The notes beneath the pieces are model-generated. The model saw nothing but the letters and a program-made list of their open reading frames with translations, did no database searches and was not told the origin of the DNA. Below are positions 1 to 11,072 of a stretch of DNA of 64,000 bases, piece after piece. The stretch's first letter is position 1. Every line of letters begins with the position of its first letter. The DNA is from Allium sativum (taxonomy: Eukaryota > Streptophyta > Magnoliopsida > Asparagales > Amaryllidaceae): assembly GCA_030737875.1 (NCBI GenBank), contig CM060912.1:879617199-879681198 (forward strand), given 5' to 3'. Both the position numbers and the translations under genes were made by a program.

Positions 1-606
1 ATGAAAGGTGAATGGACGGTGGTCTGTTGATGTTTGTTGAACTGCTTAATGGACGTGGTCGGATTCGGGAGAAGTGGCTGCGGTTTTGTGCTGTAATGGC
101 ACGGTGATAGTTTACCACGGTTTGGGTATTTGTTTGCGAGAGCTGCTGTTTGCAGTTTGAAGGTGGTGGGATTGGTGAGATTGTTTTGTGGAGGGAATGG
201 GACTGCTGCGGTGTTGTTATGGCAGAACTTGTGTACAGGATTGAGGAATTGCGATCAGGGATTGGTGTATATGTAGAGAGAAAGAAAAGAATAAAAGGAA
301 AAACAAGATTTTGTTTTGTTTTTTGTGTGTGTGTGTGTTTTTTTTTTTAAATATTGCTATAAAAGGAAAGGTGCAAAAATTGGAAAGAAATTAGAAAGAA
401 AAGGAAAGGGAGATCACGGAAAAAATTTGGACAATTATTTTTTTTCTCTTATTCAGAAGATTATGGTACCAATTTTTCAATACCTAATCAACCATGCAAG
501 AATTTACTGCTATATAAGAAGGAAAACAAAATAAAATAAAAGTTTTTTTTGTAGAGAAAAAATAAAAATATAACCCGAAGGATTTACTGATAAAAAATTA
601 TTTTGG

Positions 607-624
607 TCCCCGACAACGGCGCCA
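607..624 (-). other. primer-binding site (tRNA-Asp type) of RT-A
   Basis: The minus strand reads TGGCGCCGTTGTCGGGGA, one base away from the usual plant tRNA-Asp complement (GTTGCCGG). It lies five bases inside the LTR end, as expected for priming minus-strand cDNA synthesis. Confidence 0.75.
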
Positions 625-629
625 AAATT

Positions 630-1958
630 TGTTTTGCAAACAAATCAAACAGTTGTAAACAACTGTAAAATTCGTTCGGCTTTCCTAAACAACAAGGATT
701 GTTGTAGAGGGTGTCGAACTCTGGGACCAAAAATATTTTAATTAATAAATCCAATCAAGTTATTCCAGGATTTTGATTGATTGAAAACACAGAAAATAAC
801 AGTAATTAAATAAAAAAGAGAGATTTATCTAATAAGAGAAAGCAATTAGGGGATAATGACATAGATTAGATTCACACTCATCAATAGCCAACAAATAATT
901 ATAGATCTAATTCATGTTTCTGTCACAAACACGAATCAACGATAAATAGATTCTTAGAAACAAATAAGTAAATAACGACAAGCATAGCCTATGCAGGAGC
1001 TGAGCTCTTAAACAACCGTAGACTATCAGGACAGATTCACAAATTAATTTCTAGAACCCTAAAATTAGATCTAAATCTGATAATTGTTAGATCGAACACG
1101 AATATACCCTGTGAAGGAGCATAGCTCTTAAATGACACAGAATATGAAGGTTCGGTTCTAACCCTTGATTCAGATCCAGATCTATATGTATACAGTCCTC
1201 ATCTATTGGCTATGTAATTCTTGTTGAATCATATCTATTAGCGTCATCACCCCCTAATCAAAGGAGATTAGCTAGACATAGCTAAAGAAGAAGAGAAAAA
1301 GGAATTAAATAACATGAACATAAATAAAACTAAAACTAAATAGAACAGAGGAAGAAGAGTTTTATTCCAAGAGAAAGATTACTGAATAAAACTAAGTGTG
1401 TTTTTACATGAATAAGATACAAGGTATTTATAGTTGTATTGGCCAAGGCTACTTGGCAAATTCCACAATGTGGGACAAAAACCCCTTTTTCAAAATAACA
1501 CATTAATCAAGTAGCTCAGTGTGAACGCGTGCAGCGCATGAATGAGAAGCCTTGCAAATTACATGATATGGGACAAATAACTTAGCCCAATTAGCAACTA
1601 GACCAATGTGAATGCATGCAGATGTCATGGAAAATAGGTTGCGGGCTTCAACTCCAATTGACTTGAGAATGAATAACAACTCCAAGTGATCGTTATGGAA
1701 AAGCACTGAATCTTGTCTTTGAAATATGCAGCAGAAGGCGATTGAATAACAACTTTTCTTCAGGTCTTCAAGCTTTAATACAACTCTAAAATTCAACATT
1801 CTTCTCGCACAAATTCTTCAAGCTTTTCAACAATTAAGTGGCTAATCCATTCATCAAAAATAATTTGTAAACACAACTATAAATGCACAATATCAATTAT
1901 TTAAAAGATAAAATAAGATAAACATGCGGATAAAATATACACATTTACGTGTATATCA
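630..1958 (-). repeat. 5' LTR of RT-A (about 1.33 kb)
   Basis: Ends are TG at 1958 (minus strand) and CA at 630. A TATA-like CTATAAATACC lies at 1423-1433 on the minus strand, about 530 bases into the LTR, and is a plausible promoter. The open frames inside it are short and have no recognisable product. The LTR abuts the degenerate LPD gene sequence, so the insertion probably separated this gene piece from its upstream exons. Confidence 0.7.
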
Positions 1959-2066
1959 CCTACCCTTACCGTTCACACCCACTTCTGTTTGAACCCTAGG
2001 TACTCTCGCTTCGTCCTTTTTCCTCTTTTTCGTCAGCCTTCACCCTAGGTACTATCGCTTCGTCAT

Positions 2067-5000
2067 GAGATAGGAAAGTTGGCTTAAAGAATCCTTGTTA
2101 ACCCTAGGAAGATTGATTACCACACAGGGGTATTTGCAAAGAAGGTATATTATTTGTCCTACTTATTGCTTTGCGTGTATGATTTCTTATATGCATATCA
2201 CTTATCACTGTCCTTTTACTTTTTAATTTGCAGATTCAACAGCAAAGGATGGCAAGCCTGTTCAGATTAAGCTTATTGATGCAAAAACAAAGGAACCAAA
2301 AGAAACATTGGAGGTAATTTTCTTCTTATCAACGGTTTGCTTCTATCTTTTGTAGTAGTTCCTTGGCACAAATTTTTCTTCACAAACACTCGGACAAAAA
2401 GTATATCCATTGTTTGAAGGAAATACTCCATTATTTAGTATGTTTCAATTTTCAAATTAAAAGACAAATAATAATAATATGTGTATCTGATTCTACCTAG
2501 CAATTCTTTAATTTGAATCATATTGGCTTCACAAGTTGATGCAGCTCTTATAGCTACCGGAAGAACTCCGTTCACTAGGGGTCTTGGTTTGGAAAATGTA
2601 AGCGCATTCGAATAAGTCTTTGAATAATCATCTATTTTTTCCATGAAAGCTGAATATGGGCTATATGTTTCCTAAACTTTGCAGATAAATGTTATTACAC
2701 AACGGGGTTTTATTCCAGTTAATGAGCGCATGTAGGTTATGGATAATGATGGGAAGCTGGTTAGTCATGAGTGATCATAAGCTTACAAATAAAATCTGCA
2801 GTTGGCATACATCATAAAAATGTTGAGAATATGAATATGTTTGCAGGTTCCACACATATATTGCATAGGTGATGCTAATGGAAAAATGATGCTTGCTCAT
2901 GCTGCTAGCGCACAAGGGATCTCAGGTGTTAAAACTGTTTGTTGCTCGTAATATGCATTCCTCCATCTATTAAACAATGTTAACTCATTTGTATTTTGCT
3001 GCACGATGCAGTCATAGAGAATATTTGTGGAGTGGACAATGTATTAAATCATTTGAGCATCCCACCTGCATGTATCACTCATCCAGAGATTAGTATGGTT
3101 GGCATGACAGAGGTAATCAACGGAATGTGATTTTTTGTTTGCACTCTTGTTATTCTTTTCAATTCTGAACATCCTCGTGGAAGCATATCATTCATATTCT
3201 CTCCCATACACACGAGTGTGCGTGCACACACTTGAAAATGTTGTAGGGATTCACTATACTGCTTATGATATACCTCGATGTTTTTTAGAGTTGCGCAATC
3301 GTAGTTGAATAAAATTTTGTTCATGGGTTCTTATAACATTGAAGATCATTTTCACCAAAAAGGAAAAAAGATTTGTATGGACCACCCTACCCTAGCATTA
3401 TCCAAAAAAAAAAAAAAAATCAGTTTGATGGTTTAATTTAATGGCTGAAAATAATTTAAGATTTCAGTCATTCCAGAAATCTCAAAATGATCTCAAATTT
3501 AGTGAAGATGATATTGAATGGTACAAAAACATATATCTATAAAATTTGTCTCAGTTTGGATTGTACAATTGTTTAAACATTCAGATATAACTGAATGTTA
3601 ATATGTAGCATTTAATAGGCTGTTAAATTTTTTCCTATCTCACAAGCTCTGTATTTATACTAGTTTGAATTATGCATCTAGTGAGCTAGCTAAGGTAGAT
3701 GTTCATTTCTCATTGTTAAAAAAAGTAAGCATATACAATATTCTTTTCTCTGTTTTTTCAAACCAAGACTTTTGAAATTTAGTAGTAATACTCTTATAAC
3801 ATTTGATATGTCTGTCACTTAGGAACCATTTGACAGAACTGATGCATCTTGTATTTCAGTAACCAAAGTTCCTGAATGTTAATGCACACATGATCCTCCC
3901 TTGAATATTTTTATTCGCAAGCAACATTCACACAGACCTGGTGTATGCGTCGAATAACAGTTAAACAGGTATCAAAGCAATATAAATGATACAGGAAGAA
4001 CTTTTTGTTATTTAGTGTTACGAAAAATTTAAAGCTAGTGTAACTAGTACTTGTATTAGAAACACATAGTCAACAACTACGAATCTGCACTTTGTATTTC
4101 AAGCGAACACAGTCACTCATTAGTATATTGTTATTGTTATTTGATACTTGTGACCTAAAATTGACATTGAATAGTATATAAACAGAACAGAGCTTTACTT
4201 GTCTTTAATCTATTTGATGATACATCCATGCTATTTACTCATGAATTCATGTCTATGCATGATAAATCGTGTGATAATCGAAGTATATGTACAGCCTCAA
4301 GCACGAGAAAGGGCTAAGAAAGAGGGATTTGAAGTAAGCATTGCTAAAACAAGTTTTAAGGCTAACACAAAAGCTCCAGCAGAAAATGAAGGAGATGGAT
4401 TAGCTAAGATAACGTTTAATTAGTTCTATGTCAGTTTTTGTTGCCTTGAAAGCATCCAAACCCTAATGCACCAAAGCCAAATCTGATTTGTGTGCTTAAC
4501 TCAAGATCGTTGAATAGAAACTGTTGTTAAAATTCCAAATGAATTACAGTTTCAGTATGGGAGAACCAAAACAACAAAACAGAAAACATGTACGATTAGT
4601 ACCTAAGAAAAGTACACTTGCTATGATTTTTATTGCAATGTGGCACTGGATCTATAATATCCTTTTATCATTTATTGAAACAACGTCATTTACATGGAAC
4701 CCAAATTGTTGGGTTAAATTATGAGAATCATACAATTTGATTTTCGTAGAGTACACTGTATTCCATACTTAATACTTGAAATGCTAAAAACATTATAGGT
4801 TATTAGCTATAGTATAACTATTAATCTTCTTGGGAGTTATTTAGACTCCTTAATAATCTTATTAAGTCATTTATTCTGGAAAACTGCTACTATACTAAGT
4901 TTTACATCAATTTTTCTTTCATATGTTTTGGTGACTAATGATTTTGTTTAGAGTACATGACCTATGATATTATGGTAATGTTTCCCTTTTTCTTTTACAC

Positions 5001-5632
5001 TCTAAATTCTCTATAGCTTATGGTCCACATCCTCTTAAATTTTATTTTCGGTGCTTCGGTTAAATCAACCCATTTTTAGTTTTATTACATTATTTTTTCG
5101 GTGTGGTATAACAGGCATTCTCAGTTGTGAATCTGGTAGTAATGAAATATTAATTTTGCATGTACTGATCATTAATAGCGAAATAATATATTTTGTACAT
5201 AATATCGCACGAAATAATATATTTTGTACATAATATCACACAAAGTACCATATGTTATGTTGACCTTTGCCTCATATGCTCACATAAAGCTGGTTAAATA
5301 CATTTAATTAGCATGTAATTTGTATTACTACTCCAGAGTTTACATTTTCTAGTACTCTTAAGTAACATATATTTGTTTAGTATGTGCATGATTAACAAAT
5401 AATCAAGTAGATACACATTTTGTGATTGTATTTGTTTGATTCCATATCAGTTTTAAGTATCTTATGTATATAGATTGTATACGATAACTTATTATCTTAT
5501 AGTATCACGCTTCTGCGATTAATATATAGGCCTGACACTGGAGAAATTCTTGGAGTTCACATATTAGGGTTGCATGCTGCAGATCTCATCCACGAGGCAT
5601 CGAATGCTATACACTTGGGAACTACTATTCAG
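2067..5632 (+). pseudogene. LPD1: Decayed 3' part of a plastid dihydrolipoyl dehydrogenase gene (E3 of pyruvate dehydrogenase)
   Basis: Translated exon blocks match the C-terminal half of plastid-type LPD, the FAD enzyme that reoxidises lipoyl groups in the plastid pyruvate dehydrogenase complex. Blocks (approximate): 2067-2144 (NPRKIDYHTGVF), 2234-2313 ([18 protein letters not shown]), 2535-2597 ([13 protein letters not shown]), 2685-2759 (INVITQRGFIPVNERM), 2847-2925 ([20 protein letters not shown]), 3012-3112 ([19 protein letters not shown]), 4295-4413 ([20 protein letters not shown]), 5530-5632 ([20 protein letters not shown]). Most blocks keep GT/AG borders. In-frame stops lie at 2085-2087 (Gln to TAA) and 2733-2735 (Arg to TAG); the second block start appears one base short, and the third block's acceptor is damaged. 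The N-terminal FAD/disulfide exons and the final catalytic His exon (VHAHPTLSE region) are absent. Retained introns show it is a broken genomic copy, not a processed one. Confidence 0.88.
3113..4294 (+). other. long intron of the LPD pseudogene
   Basis: AT-rich, noncoding stretch between the sixth and seventh recognisable exon blocks, with an A-run near 3405-3419. GT donor and AG acceptor are retained. No separate gene or element was recognised within it. Confidence 0.6.
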
Positions 5633-6060
5633 GTGATTTTAATTTTAATTTTATGAGGAAAATGCTTCAACTGTGAAGTTGTTCAACATATTTAACGTTT
5701 CAGCAGTAAATATTTATTGAAAAATCATCGATGAGAAGTTGAACTAATTTTGTGGCTTGGTATCAGTGGTGCTTAAATAATTCAGTAATATTATATCTTT
5801 TGCTATTCTGGTTGGGAGACTATCATGTTTTGTTAAATGACTACAATGATAACACATTTACAACTGCATACAATGCTATAAAAAAAGAAAAAAGAAAAAC
5901 CTTTTTCCTGTGGCGATCCAGTTGAAGATCTACTGATTGAACGTTAGCAGCTACTATTCCATATATGCCTATGCTATATGCAAAGCTTCTTGTTCCTATT
6001 CCAAGCATCAGTTTCTTGTTCTACTGAACTTATTAAAATTACTTTTTTTTTTGGAGTCCC
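5633..6060. other. no feature recognised (LPD 3' flank or intron)
   Basis: Follows a valid splice donor of the last LPD block. The expected terminal exon was looked for in the forward frames and not found before CACTA-related sequence begins. Sequence is AT-rich and noncoding. Confidence 0.5.
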
Positions 6061-6821
6061 ACCATGGACCGTAAGGTTGGAAAGTTTGGATTGATATGGC
6101 GGTGGATCTAGAAGCTTTCTTGTGGAAGCCGAATTCTGAAATGATTATCATTGGAGAAGTTGTTGGATCAACTGTGGCTTGGGATAAAAATTACGTTGCC
6201 TTCAACTAGAGTGCTTTCGTAGGGTATGCTTATATATCTTTTGTGAACAAAACTTTATCTGTCTTATGTATCTTTTGTGTTAGATCAATGTATGTATTTT
6301 GAAGCCGTTATGTTTTTTTGTGACGGGTTTAGTTAGTGATGTACTATGTGTATGTTGATCGAATATTATGTTGATTAATATATATGAATGATTCCTTATA
6401 GTTATATTTGTTGCACTGAAATATGAATCATATTATTATTAATATATATGAATTCTTTATAAAAGTAAGTTGTATATAAGTTACAACAGCAAAAAAAAGT
6501 TGTAATAAATCATTTTACAACGGTGTGAAAGAGTTGTAATATTCTGGAAGTCACAACGGTAATCACCAGTTGTCATACCTATGATCTTATGATATTTAAA
6601 TATCTACAACAATGGGGAATAAAAGTTGTAATAAAATTTATTACAACGGTGAGTAAAAGTTGTTAAATATCCTATTTCACAACGGTGTTGCAACGGTGCA
6701 GAAATGTTGTAAAAGATATAAGTATATTACAACTTCTTAATACTCGACGGTGGCTCCACCGTTGTAAAAACTTTTCACAACGTTTTTGCACCATTGTAAT
6801 ATGGTATATTTGTTGTAATGA
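6060..6821 (+). mobile_element. 3' remnant of a CACTA (En/Spm) DNA transposon
   Basis: Bases 6064-6220 encode, across frame breaks, a peptide containing MIIIGEVVGSTVAWDKNYV, resembling C-terminal parts of plant En/Spm-type transposon proteins (from memory, moderate certainty). Bases 6480-6800 hold many copies of ACAACGGTG and its partner GTTGTAA in both orientations, which is typical of CACTA subterminal repeat regions. The terminal CACTA inverted repeat is not present: the sequence stops abruptly at about 6821, where a truncated LTR of RT-B begins. The element also replaces the expected end of the LPD gene. Confidence 0.55.
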
Positions 6822-7269
6822 CATTCAGTTTATCTTGCCATATCCCATGCTTATCCCATATGTAACACCCCACCTCCGCCAGTGCCACTCTTGCAAGCAC
6901 ACTAGCTTTGGAGGGGCGTTAAACAAGGTAAACATGCATGTAGATATCACAAGACAGAACATATAAGTAAAACAGAGTAAATAAAGCAGCGGATAAAACT
7001 AACATTTCAAAACCATAGTCAAGTTACATCAAAGTACTTGGTCATTATTTTCCACAAAACATAGTCTAGAAACATAAACTGAAAACTGGAAATAACATAA
7101 AGTAACTATCCCCAAGGTAGAATAAAGCCATAGCGAGCTCAAGTCCAAACCGTACATGAGCTATCCAGAAAAGCAGCTAAAGATCCAAGCTAGGTACCAA
7201 TGTTCCCACCCTGTAAACCTGGGGGTGGAGGGGGGGGGGACGGAAGAAAAGAGGCGAAAGAAAACGGGT

Positions 7270-7283
7270 CAGTCAAAAGACTG
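7270..7283 (-). other. short conserved hairpin in RT-C 3' LTR
   Basis: CAGTC and GACTG arms around a four-base loop, beside the G/C homopolymer tract. The same position in other families has CAGAC/GTCTG, a compensatory swap. Confidence 0.6.
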
Positions 7284-8177
7284 GTAAGTCCTATCTACTA
7301 TCAGTATAAAAACTAATAAAGTTAACTGAACATGTAAAACAGAGATGAGATGTAGGGTGATAACTGGCATGGTGAAAAGTTAACAAGATAGATCAAGTGT
7401 GGCATCGCATATACAAGGTTAAGTTGCACCAGGTGTGTACTAGTATTCCAATCCATGTCAAGTATAAACAAGAAATGATCCCTTAGCCCAATGTTGGCCC
7501 AAACCCATGAGATGACCTAAATCAAGGTCCAACTACTCGGTCTAGTCGATCGGCTCCCTATAAGCCTAACTCGTCGTGTATCGGTGTCATACGGCTTAAT
7601 CATGGAATGTAGTTAACTGTGCAAGGTCCACCCTAGGGTGTATCCGGCCCTACGGTGTAAACCTCAGACACAATTCAAGTATGCACAGTCTAAACCTAAC
7701 GGTGGCCATGTTCAACTCCGGACTTAATGTGCACGACCATGGTCCGCCTGAACAACCGGTGCACCATTCAGCCGTCTCTTTTGGTCTCTTACAATCAGTT
7801 CAGTAATCGTGCCCCACCCCAGCCTAGTCCAGGGTACCCATGATACTTCCAAGTTGGTTACTGCTGAAAGGACCACGTAACTAGGATTTCAAGTGGGTTA
7901 AGTGTGGTTAACCCTATCCTAACTATGTATTGAGTTGGTTAAGTGTATTCAAGCAGTTCATGACTTTACCCTATCAATATATCGGGTTTAATTGGTTAAG
8001 TATATTCAAGTAATCCATGACTTAACCCTACCAATCCATCGTGTTTAATTGGTTAGGTATATTCAAGTAGTCCATGACTTAACCCTACTAATCCATCGTG
8101 TTTAATTGGTTAAGTATATTCAAGTAGTCCATGACTTAACCCTACCATGTGGCATTAATTAACTTAATGCACCCCAA

Positions 8178-8375
8178 CCTCTCACATTAGACTTTGTTGT
8201 GGTTACTAGTTAAGTCGGGCGGGTCCGGGTAGCTTTACACCACAACCTAGTCTAACCTCGGGTTTTAAGTGCGACATGACCAACTACTCACATTGGGTCC
8301 TATTGCTTGTAGCCACTAGTTAAGTCGGTCGGTTCCGGGTAGATTTATGCTACAAACTCAACCCAACCTCGAGTT
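8178..8375 (-). other. tandem stem-loop pair in RT-C 3' LTR
   Basis: Two units (about 8178-8262 and 8287-8375). In element sense, unit a pairs TTAGACT..GTTGTGGT with ACCACAAC..AGTCTAA; unit b pairs TTGGGT..TTGTAGC with GCTACAA..ACCCAA. Both loops contain CTACCCGGA and a second CCG-rich block. Similar units occur in RT-B, RT-F, RT-G and RT-H with changed but still paired arms. Confidence 0.65.
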
Positions 8376-9582
8376 GGCCATTCTCATGTTTTCTAGAAGT
8401 CATGTCCAAGTCCATGTTTCAAGCATAAACACATGTCAAACTTTCATGTCATATTTTCAAGTCATGTTATTTAAGTTTGCCCAACTACCCATAACGTATT
8501 CCCATCGCACGTAAATTCGTATCAACGCAAATAGATCAAAAAGGGAACATAACTATATGACAAGGTGGGCATAAGATGGGAAAATCTACCACAAATTAAA
8601 CATGGTGATATTTGAGGCCAAAAGGGGTTCAACATACTAGCATATGGCCTCAACATGTATGATAGCATAAAAGGTGACTTGGCCTCATACATATCAAATA
8701 GCATAAGGGTGATTTGGCCACAAGCATGCATACTAGCATAAGGGTGCTTTGGCCACAAGTTAAACATGGTGGCATATGAGGCAAATGTGTTCATAAACTT
8801 GCATATTACATTATAAGCCTCAAAACATGCATGATATCAACTTTAGCAAATAGGTGAAACATGATCATAAATGACATAGGATGATAGCTAGTGATTAGCA
8901 TATAACATCATATGCAAGATAACATAAGGTTTATGAGAGATCATAAACTTGCATATTACATTATAAGCCTCCAAACATGCATAACATTCAAACTTAGCGA
9001 ATAGGTGATACATGGTCCTAGATGACATAGAATGATGACTAGAAGTTCGCATATAACATTATATGCAAGTTATCATAAAGGTTATGAGAGTTCTCATGTT
9101 GCATAATGCAACATTTCAACATAAAGCTTATAGCTTTTAGCCCACAAGGTCAAGGTGATAGCCTTACAAACATGCATAGAATAAACTTATGCATGACATG
9201 TTAGAATCAAAGCACATATCATACTTAGGCCCAAACTCAAACTTGCAACATGTCTTGTCACATTTAACTTCATAGTTAGAACCTAAGAGTAGTATAGGGC
9301 TTACAATGCTATGAAGACCTATGAAATATAATAAGATTGAGACGAAGCCACTAGCAACTCTAAAAACCCCCAATCGCATATAAGCTCCAAGTTGTTTTGA
9401 GAAACAATAAGCTCCTTTGATTTGTATGAAGAAAGATCCTTGTTTTGATGAAGAAAGATGGCTCTTTTACTAGCTTAGGACACTCAAACTTTCATGAAGA
9501 GGATGGAGGCCATGATCAAGAAACATTTTGGCAGCATTTAGTTGTAGGAATGATTAATGAAGGTTTAGGCTAGGTCTAGGGG

Positions 9583-9870
9583 TCTTTTTATAGAGATTAG
9601 GGGTAGTTTAGACCATAGGATTAACCCTAAATCGAATCTGAGCCATCAACTCCCGTCAGAAACTTCCAGAACAAGACCCAACATGTCAAAATGGTGCACC
9701 AGAAAAATTGGTCCGACCGGGGGGGTCGACCCCTGGGTCGACATGGGTGTCGACCCTTGGGTCGACATGGGTGTCGACCCCTGGGTCGACATGGGTGTCG
9801 ACCCATTGGGGGGGTCGACACTGGTGTCGACCCCTGCGTCGACCCTGCCTGTGGCAGGAAAATTCCCGCC
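9583..9870 (-). promoter_or_regulatory. LTR promoter region: E2F-like dyad, GTCGAC cluster, TATA box (RT-C 3' LTR)
   Basis: In element sense: near-dyad GGCGGGAATTTTCCTGCC (9853-9870), then ten GTCGAC palindromes (9725-9844) partly arranged as 24-bp units, then CTCTATAAAAAGA (9583-9595). TTTCCCGCC is the known core of plant E2F sites; binding here is inference. Confidence 0.5.
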
Positions 9871-10121
9871 CATTCTGCCATGGTTGTAATTCGAATCTGA
9901 ATTCGAATTTGAACTGTTTTCGGGCTTGGAATTTTCTGAAAACTTCATTGGGCCATAACTTGGTCATACGGACTCCGTTTTTCGAAAACTCGGACTTTAT
10001 TTCGCGTATTTTTCCGAGACGAACGCAATGGCACAACCCGTTTCCCTTGATTCAGATTTTACAATTTAATTCTGCCTTGATTTACATTATAACATGTTAT
10101 TCAAAAATACGGGTTGTTACA

Positions 10122-10134
10122 TTCTCCCCTCCTT
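10122..10134 (-). other. polypurine tract of RT-C
   Basis: The minus strand reads AAGGAGGGGAGAA directly before the 3' LTR start TGTAACAAC, the expected plus-strand primer. Confidence 0.8.
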
Positions 10135-10707
10135 ACAAGATTTCATCCCCGAAATCTCCAAGTTAGGAAGAACGTATCCTACCATCCATCATCCATCTAC
10201 TCAAAACATCATCCACAAGTAACCATTGTCCTTAAAAAGATTCTAAATGCTGTATGAACATATGCAAAAGGTGTGTGTATATGTACTTATCTAATACAAA
10301 AATCAGGCGGTTACTGATTCAGTAAACCTCCTTAATGCAAAGTATGTTAGTGAGATGAGTCCATATGTATGCAAATTCCTAACATAATTTATAATCTCTA
10401 CATGAGTGCACATAACATTCATCCATATGCAACATCCATGTGACAGCATACAAGTTTCATCCATGAATAAGCATAAACACTCATGCATATGCGGTATGAA
10501 AGTGTGTGAGCCGATCTTAGTGCCTAATGTGTATCATGCATCCACGAGTATCCACTTGCAAACACTTGCAACCACTTGCAAACATCAAGCATAACATGTT
10601 TCAAATACATGTTTCATCCAAAGGGTTTCTACTTAAGGTTCTCATGACAAGGTTAACGAGATAACAAGATAAACAGGATAAATATGGATAGCAAAAAGGA
10701 AGATATG
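10135..10707 (-). other. 3' untranslated region of RT-C
   Basis: Between the chromodomain frame and the polypurine tract. Noncoding, with repeated CACTTGCAA and CATATGCA-like words (10490-10600). The same kind of sequence lies in the equivalent part of RT-B, RT-F and RT-H. Confidence 0.5.
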
Positions 10708-11072
10708 CTAGCTAGGAAAAGAGATCGAGAACGTACCTTCAAAAAGAAATGGATAAAGCCCACGCACCTTCTCCTCGGTTTCCCAAGTTGCATCTTCTTC
10801 GGCCTCACTCCACTGAACTTTCACCAACTTGACTTCTCGATTTCTTAGCTTCTTGATCTCCGTTCCCAAGGTACGAATCGGAGCTCTTCTCAAGGTTGCC
10901 TCTTTCTCTACCTCCACGTCTTCAAGAATGCTTGGTTCAACCACCTCAGCGGACTCATGTGAGCACTTTCGGAGATGCGAGATATGAAAGACATTATGCA
11001 CTCCGGCTAGCTTCTCGGGCAATTCCACTTTATATGCCATCTTTCCAATTCTCTCTATGAAAGGGAAGGGTC
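10708..11072 (-). pseudogene. RT-C integrase C-terminus with chromodomain (separate frame)
   Basis: An open frame at 10708-11040 encodes MAYKVELPEKLAG, the usual linker after the GPF/Y region, and ends in a chromodomain-like block with VKLVKVQW and ATWETE. In chromoviruses this domain directs integration toward chromatin marks. It is out of frame with the upstream integrase frame, which ends at 11073, so a frameshift separates them. It resembles the RT-F equivalent (35154-35546) closely. Confidence 0.8.

Larger units (their letters stand above)
1..1958 (-). mobile_element. RT-A: partial Athila-like LTR retrotransposon (5' LTR, primer site, leader)
   Basis: The element runs leftward and is cut by the window start. 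A primer-binding site matching the 3' end of plant tRNA-Asp (607-624) lies next to an LTR that on the minus strand starts TGATATACACG (at 1958) and ends near 630 in CA. Bases 1-606 are its untranslated leader, AT-rich with a short GT run and no convincing coding sequence. Athila elements are known to use a tRNA-Asp-type primer. No polyprotein is visible, so the family call rests on the primer site and LTR ends only. The 5-bp target duplication cannot be checked because the other end is outside the window. Confidence 0.7.
6861..10121 (-). repeat. 3' LTR of RT-C (3.26 kb)
   Basis: On the minus strand it begins TGTAACAACCCG and ends GGGGTGTTACA. It matches 13977-17195 closely, with small indels. 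The largest visible difference is in the GTCGAC tract, which is longer here. It contains 57-bp TTAAGT repeats (7915-8150), paired stem-loops (8178-8262, 8287-8375), a CAGTAA...TTACTG module (7801-7863) and a G-run (7229-7238). Open frames across 9627-10166 are readings of the GTCGAC repeat, not genes. Confidence 0.92.

Noticed and set aside
1503..1799. 98-codon minus-strand frame
   Set aside because: It lies in the transcribed part of the RT-A LTR and resembles no known protein.
9627..10166. Six overlapping open frames rich in Gly, Ser and Thr on both strands
   Set aside because: They read through the GTCGAC repeat, whose units lack stops in most frames; no start context or homologue, and the copy in the other LTR is disrupted by a change in repeat number.
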